The notes beneath the pieces are model-generated. The model had not been told where the DNA came from. It did no database searches and worked only from the letters and a program-made list of their open reading frames with translations. A stretch of 64,000 nt of DNA from Mangrovibacter plantisponsor (GTDB lineage: Bacteria; Pseudomonadota; Gammaproteobacteria; Enterobacterales; Enterobacteriaceae). Position 1 is the stretch's first letter. Every line of letters starts with the position of its first letter. The stretch is taken from assembly GCF_003182475.1 (NCBI RefSeq), contig NZ_QGTS01000001.1, positions 62,001 through 126,000 on the forward strand, given 5' to 3'. Both the position numbers and the translations under genes were made by a program. This document shows, piece after piece, positions 63,361 through 64,000 of this stretch.

Positions 63361-64000
63361 CGCAGCAAATCCATGGGATGCCAGTGGCGCAACCACTGAT
63401 GCCGCAAGTAGTGCCGCAAGTAACGCAGCATCCTCAGCTGATGCATGGGGCACACCAGCCTCATCAGGCAGCCCCAGTGGTGCGGCTGACTGGTTAAACA
63501 GCGCGCCGGCTCCCAAACCCGAACACTTTAACTTTATGGATCCGTTCCATAAAACACTGATCCCACTTGATAGCTGGGTCACGGACGCGATTGACTGGGT
63601 AGTGTTTCACTTTCGCCCGGTATTCCAGGGTATTCGTGTTCCGATTGATTATATTCTGAGTGCCTTTCAGCACTTACTGACAGGTATGCCAGCACCAGTG
63701 GCGATTCTGATATTCGCCTTAATTGCCTGGCAGATGTCAAACCTGGGCATGGGTATTGCCACTCTGATTTCGCTGGTTGTTATCGGCGCCATTGGAGCAT
63801 GGTCTCAGGCGATGGTGACACTTGCGCTGGTGCTTACCGCATTGCTGTTCTGTGTGGTAATAGGCCTGCCAATGGGAATATGGCTGGCTCGTAGCAAGAG
63901 AGCTGCGAAAATTGTCCGGCCAATACTGGATGCCATGCAAACCACACCGGCGTTTGTTTACCTGGTGCCTATCGTTATGTTGTTTGGTATCGGTAACGTG
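63353..64000 (+). CDS. proW: Glycine betaine/proline permease ProW, partial
   Basis: The N-terminal 216 codons are present and the gene runs off the right edge. A long Ala/Ser-rich cytoplasmic tail (about 50 residues, three short ASSAASNA-like repeats) precedes [20 protein letters not shown]. Membrane segments and the start of the BPD domain ([20 protein letters not shown]) follow. Overlap with proV and GGGAGGGAGC before ATG 63353 show coupling. Confidence 0.96.
   Translation, partial: MSNAANPWDASGATTDAASSAASNAASSADAWGTPASSGSPSGAADWLNSAPAPKPEHFNFMDPFHKTLIPLDSWVTDAIDWVVFHFRPVFQGIRVPIDYILSAFQHLLTGMPAPVAILIFALIAWQMSNLGMGIATLISLVVIGAIGAWSQAMVTLALVLTALLFCVVIGLPMGIWLARSKRAAKIVRPILDAMQTTPAFVYLVPIVMLFGIGNV

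Overview
The window looks like the chromosome of a member of the Enterobacteriaceae. The right end carries stpA-alaE-ygaC-ygaM-nrdHIEF-proVW in the E. coli K-12 order. A remnant of a CP4-57-type island (yfjX-yfjY-ypjJ-yfjZ-ypjF) and a P4-type integrase stub lie at 6-9 kb. In E. coli that island sits next to ssrA on the same arm as stpA, so 9-54 kb probably fills the equivalent of the ssrA-stpA interval. I cannot name the genus. A second BamA (BamK-like), oligogalacturonate lyase and several sugar-acid clusters suggest an Enterobacter, Klebsiella or Kosakonia-like plant or gut organism.

Layout. (1) 1-5.8 kb: a divergent acid-sugar cluster. An isopropylmalate dehydrogenase-like enzyme, an Asp/Glu-racemase-like protein and an amidohydrolase lie on the left; 3-oxotetronate kinase, 3-oxotetronate-4-phosphate decarboxylase and a CitMHS permease lie on the right. 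(2) 6.1-8.9 kb: a decaying island end. The antirestriction gene, radC-like gene and antitoxin are intact, but the ykfF-like gene, ypjJ and the toxin ypjF are broken. An ssrA-like att site, a 23-bp inverted repeat and a truncated integrase follow. (3) 9-11.5 kb: an SOS cassette (umuDC, dinI-like) with two LexA boxes. (4) 12-17.5 kb: NCS1 permease, GMC alcohol dehydrogenase, aldehyde dehydrogenase and a phosphonate-type hexapeptide acyltransferase. (5) 17.6-23.3 kb: a hexonate (L-idonate or L-gulonate type) pathway with a GntR regulator. (6) 23.5-27.6 kb: stress or envelope genes, including an 11-residue-repeat LEA-like periplasmic protein and an ECF sigma-permease-thioredoxin operon. (7) 27.9-31.7 kb: oligogalacturonate lyase with two companions. 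(8) 31.8-33.8 kb: LpxP-like acyltransferase and NlpC-like lipoprotein. (9) 34-41.4 kb: LacI regulator, GH88, TRAP transporter and DUF2264 for unsaturated uronate oligosaccharides. (10) 41.6-54.7 kb: cytoplasmic PAS-PAS chemotaxis-type protein, a 1492-residue CHASE hybrid kinase, a REC-GGDEF cyclase, a BamA paralog with a small HTH partner, and a second diguanylate cyclase. (11) 55-64 kb: core genome.

The common theme of the accessory part is catabolism of sugar acids and uronate oligosaccharides, followed by a sensory/c-di-GMP and outer-membrane module. No complete tRNA or rRNA gene, CRISPR array or intact insertion sequence was seen. Functions are read from motifs and remembered families; no database search was possible.
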